Shown in pieces: positions 5,713 through 6,961 of a stretch of 6,961 nucleotides of DNA. Position 1 is the stretch's first letter; the number at the start of each line of letters is the position of its first letter. The notes beneath the pieces were generated by a model. It was not told where the DNA came from and did no database searches. It saw nothing but the letters and a program-made list of their open reading frames with translations. The stretch is from Deltaproteobacteria bacterium (lineage in GTDB: Bacteria; Desulfobacterota; UBA8473). Position numbers and translations under genes: made by a program. The DNA lies in NCBI GenBank assembly GCA_030623035.1, contig JAUXFK010000158.1:1-6961 (forward strand), written 5' to 3'.

Positions 5713-6961
5713 AAAATCCTATGACGGATCTGATTCTGATAAACCCATCATATTTCCCACCTGAAAAAAACAGGAATCGAGGCCAACGATTTATCGAATA
5801 TATCAGGGGCGGTAACATGTACTTTCACCCTTTCGAGCCACCTCTTGGCCTTGCCTCGCTGGCCTCATACTTAAAACCCAGAGGCTATGAATGCAGGCTA
5901 ATAGATATGCCCGCAGAAGAACTTACAAATAAACGCTTAAAGAAATACTTAAGCCTGTTATCTCCGCCACGGTTCATCGGTATTACAGCCATGACCACTA
6001 CTATGCGCCAAGCCCTGGAAATAGCGCAGATATGTAAATCCGTATTCCCTGAGGTGCCTATAGTAATGGGCGGGGTGCATCCTACGATAAAACCTGATGC
6101 GGCCCTGTCTTCTCATGCGGTTGATTTCGTCATACGTGCTGAAGGTGAAGAGGCCATGGCAATGCTCATGGCGTCCGACATGGAAAAACGCATCCATGAA
6201 ATCCCCGGGCTCTGTTTTAAAACCCCTGACCACAGGATTCATATTGCAAAGAAGGCTGCTCTCATTTCTGATTTAGATGCGCTTCCTTTGCCGGATTACT
6301 CTAGTTTTCCTGCTTTGGCTTACGTTAGATATACCCAGGAATTGAGAGGGATTCGTGCGATCAGCATGTTAATATCAAGGGGGTGTCCATACAATTGCTC
6401 TTTTTGCGCTGTACACCAAACCATGGGCAGACTATGGCGGATCAAAAGTCCCAAACGCGTAAGCAATGAGATGGACGAGGTGCTCAAACTCCTTGACCTG
6501 GAGGGGATATGGTTCAAGGACTCTATCTTTAACCTCAATAGAGATTGGGTTAAAAGCTTCTGTGAATATCGCAAGATGAGCCCTTTAAAGGGGAAATTTC
6601 AGATCAATACCAGGGTAGACCTTGTACGTGAAGACGACCTTGCTCTAATGGCAGAGGCAGGCCTTGTTCAGATTGACCTGGGTATTGAATCGGGTTCTCC
6701 TGAAACTCTAAAAACCCTGCGCAAGGCTATATCCCCAAAACAGGTGCGCAAGGTAATCAAAATGGCGAAAAATTACGTTCGCATCTCAGGTTTTTTTATG
6801 ATCGGTGTGCCTGGTGAAACAGAGGAAGATATTGATATGACCTTGCGTTTTGCAGAGGAATTGGAGCTGGATTCAGCCTCGATAAGCATCTTTGTCCCCT
6901 TGCCCGGATCAACTCTCTATGATGAATTGGCTTCCCAAGGCAAACTTAGAGGGGATGAGGA
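5709..6961 (+). CDS. B12-binding-domain radical SAM protein (partial, C-terminus outside window)
   Basis: The frame opens at ATG 5709, overlapping the preceding TGA (ATGA), and is still open at the right edge after 417 codons. Residues about 6-180 form the cobalamin-binding-type Rossmann domain: ILINPSYFPP, PPLGLASLASYLKPRGYECRLID (44-66), FIGITAMT (89-96), MGGVHPT (120-126) and RAEGE (143-147). A DxHxxG lower-ligand motif is not seen, as is common in this class. The radical SAM core has SRGCPYNCSFC, with C226, C230 and C233 as [4Fe-4S] ligands. It continues with LGIESGS (324-330), FMIGVPGETEED (363-374) and a PLPGSTLYDELA segment (398-408). Such enzymes do radical methylations, cyclisations or ring rearrangements, often in lipid, cofactor or natural-product pathways. 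No Shine-Dalgarno is seen, which fits translational coupling. An in-frame ATG at 5721 is an alternative start. The family is clear; reaction and substrate are not. Confidence 0.92.
   Translation, partial: MKNPMTDLILINPSYFPPEKNRNRGQRFIEYIRGGNMYFHPFEPPLGLASLASYLKPRGYECRLIDMPAEELTNKRLKKYLSLLSPPRFIGITAMTTTMRQALEIAQICKSVFPEVPIVMGGVHPTIKPDAALSSHAVDFVIRAEGEEAMAMLMASDMEKRIHEIPGLCFKTPDHRIHIAKKAALISDLDALPLPDYSSFPALAYVRYTQELRGIRAISMLISRGCPYNCSFCAVHQTMGRLWRIKSPKRVSNEMDEVLKLLDLEGIWFKDSIFNLNRDWVKSFCEYRKMSPLKGKFQINTRVDLVREDDLALMAEAGLVQIDLGIESGSPETLKTLRKAISPKQVRKVIKMAKNYVRISGFFMIGVPGETEEDIDMTLRFAEELELDSASISIFVPLPGSTLYDELASQGKLRGDE

Overview
The window holds two divergent gene pairs separated by a 488-base spacer that carries promoters for both. 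GC content looks moderate, Shine-Dalgarno-like sites precede two of the four genes, and one start is GTG, so it is bacterial. The genes resemble those of uncultured anaerobes such as Omnitrophota- or Planctomycetes-like lineages. That placement is a guess from gene content: a radical SAM enzyme with a cobalamin-type N-terminal domain is usually found in anaerobes.

Left arm, minus strand, reading from 4558 to the left edge. A cytoplasmic GH38 alpha-mannosidase of 923 residues is followed 21 bases later by a ROK-type sugar kinase. The kinase is fused to a second domain with a degenerate P-loop (DGYTGILW), and the gene runs off the left edge after 588 residues. The second domain resembles, from memory, the N-terminal extension of some Bacteroidetes class I mannose-6-phosphate isomerases. 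The inferred pathway is mannose release by GH38, phosphorylation by the ROK domain, and possibly isomerisation to fructose-6-phosphate by a domain outside the window.

Spacer, 4559-5046. On the minus strand there is a TTGATA-17-TATAAA promoter whose -10 lies in an imperfect inverted repeat, a candidate operator. On the plus strand there is a near-consensus TTGACA-17-TATACT promoter. The middle contains a short, stop-interrupted reading frame that may be a gene remnant. No RNA gene, CRISPR array or insertion sequence is evident.

Right arm, plus strand, from 5047 to the right edge. A small class I SAM-dependent methyltransferase overlaps, through ATGA, a B12-binding-type radical SAM protein cut by the right edge. 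They are translationally coupled and probably modify a shared, unidentified substrate. No functional link between the two arms is visible.

The points most worth a second look are the kinase/isomerase-like fusion, the altered His-Asp motif in the GH38 active site, and the coupled methyltransferase/radical SAM pair.
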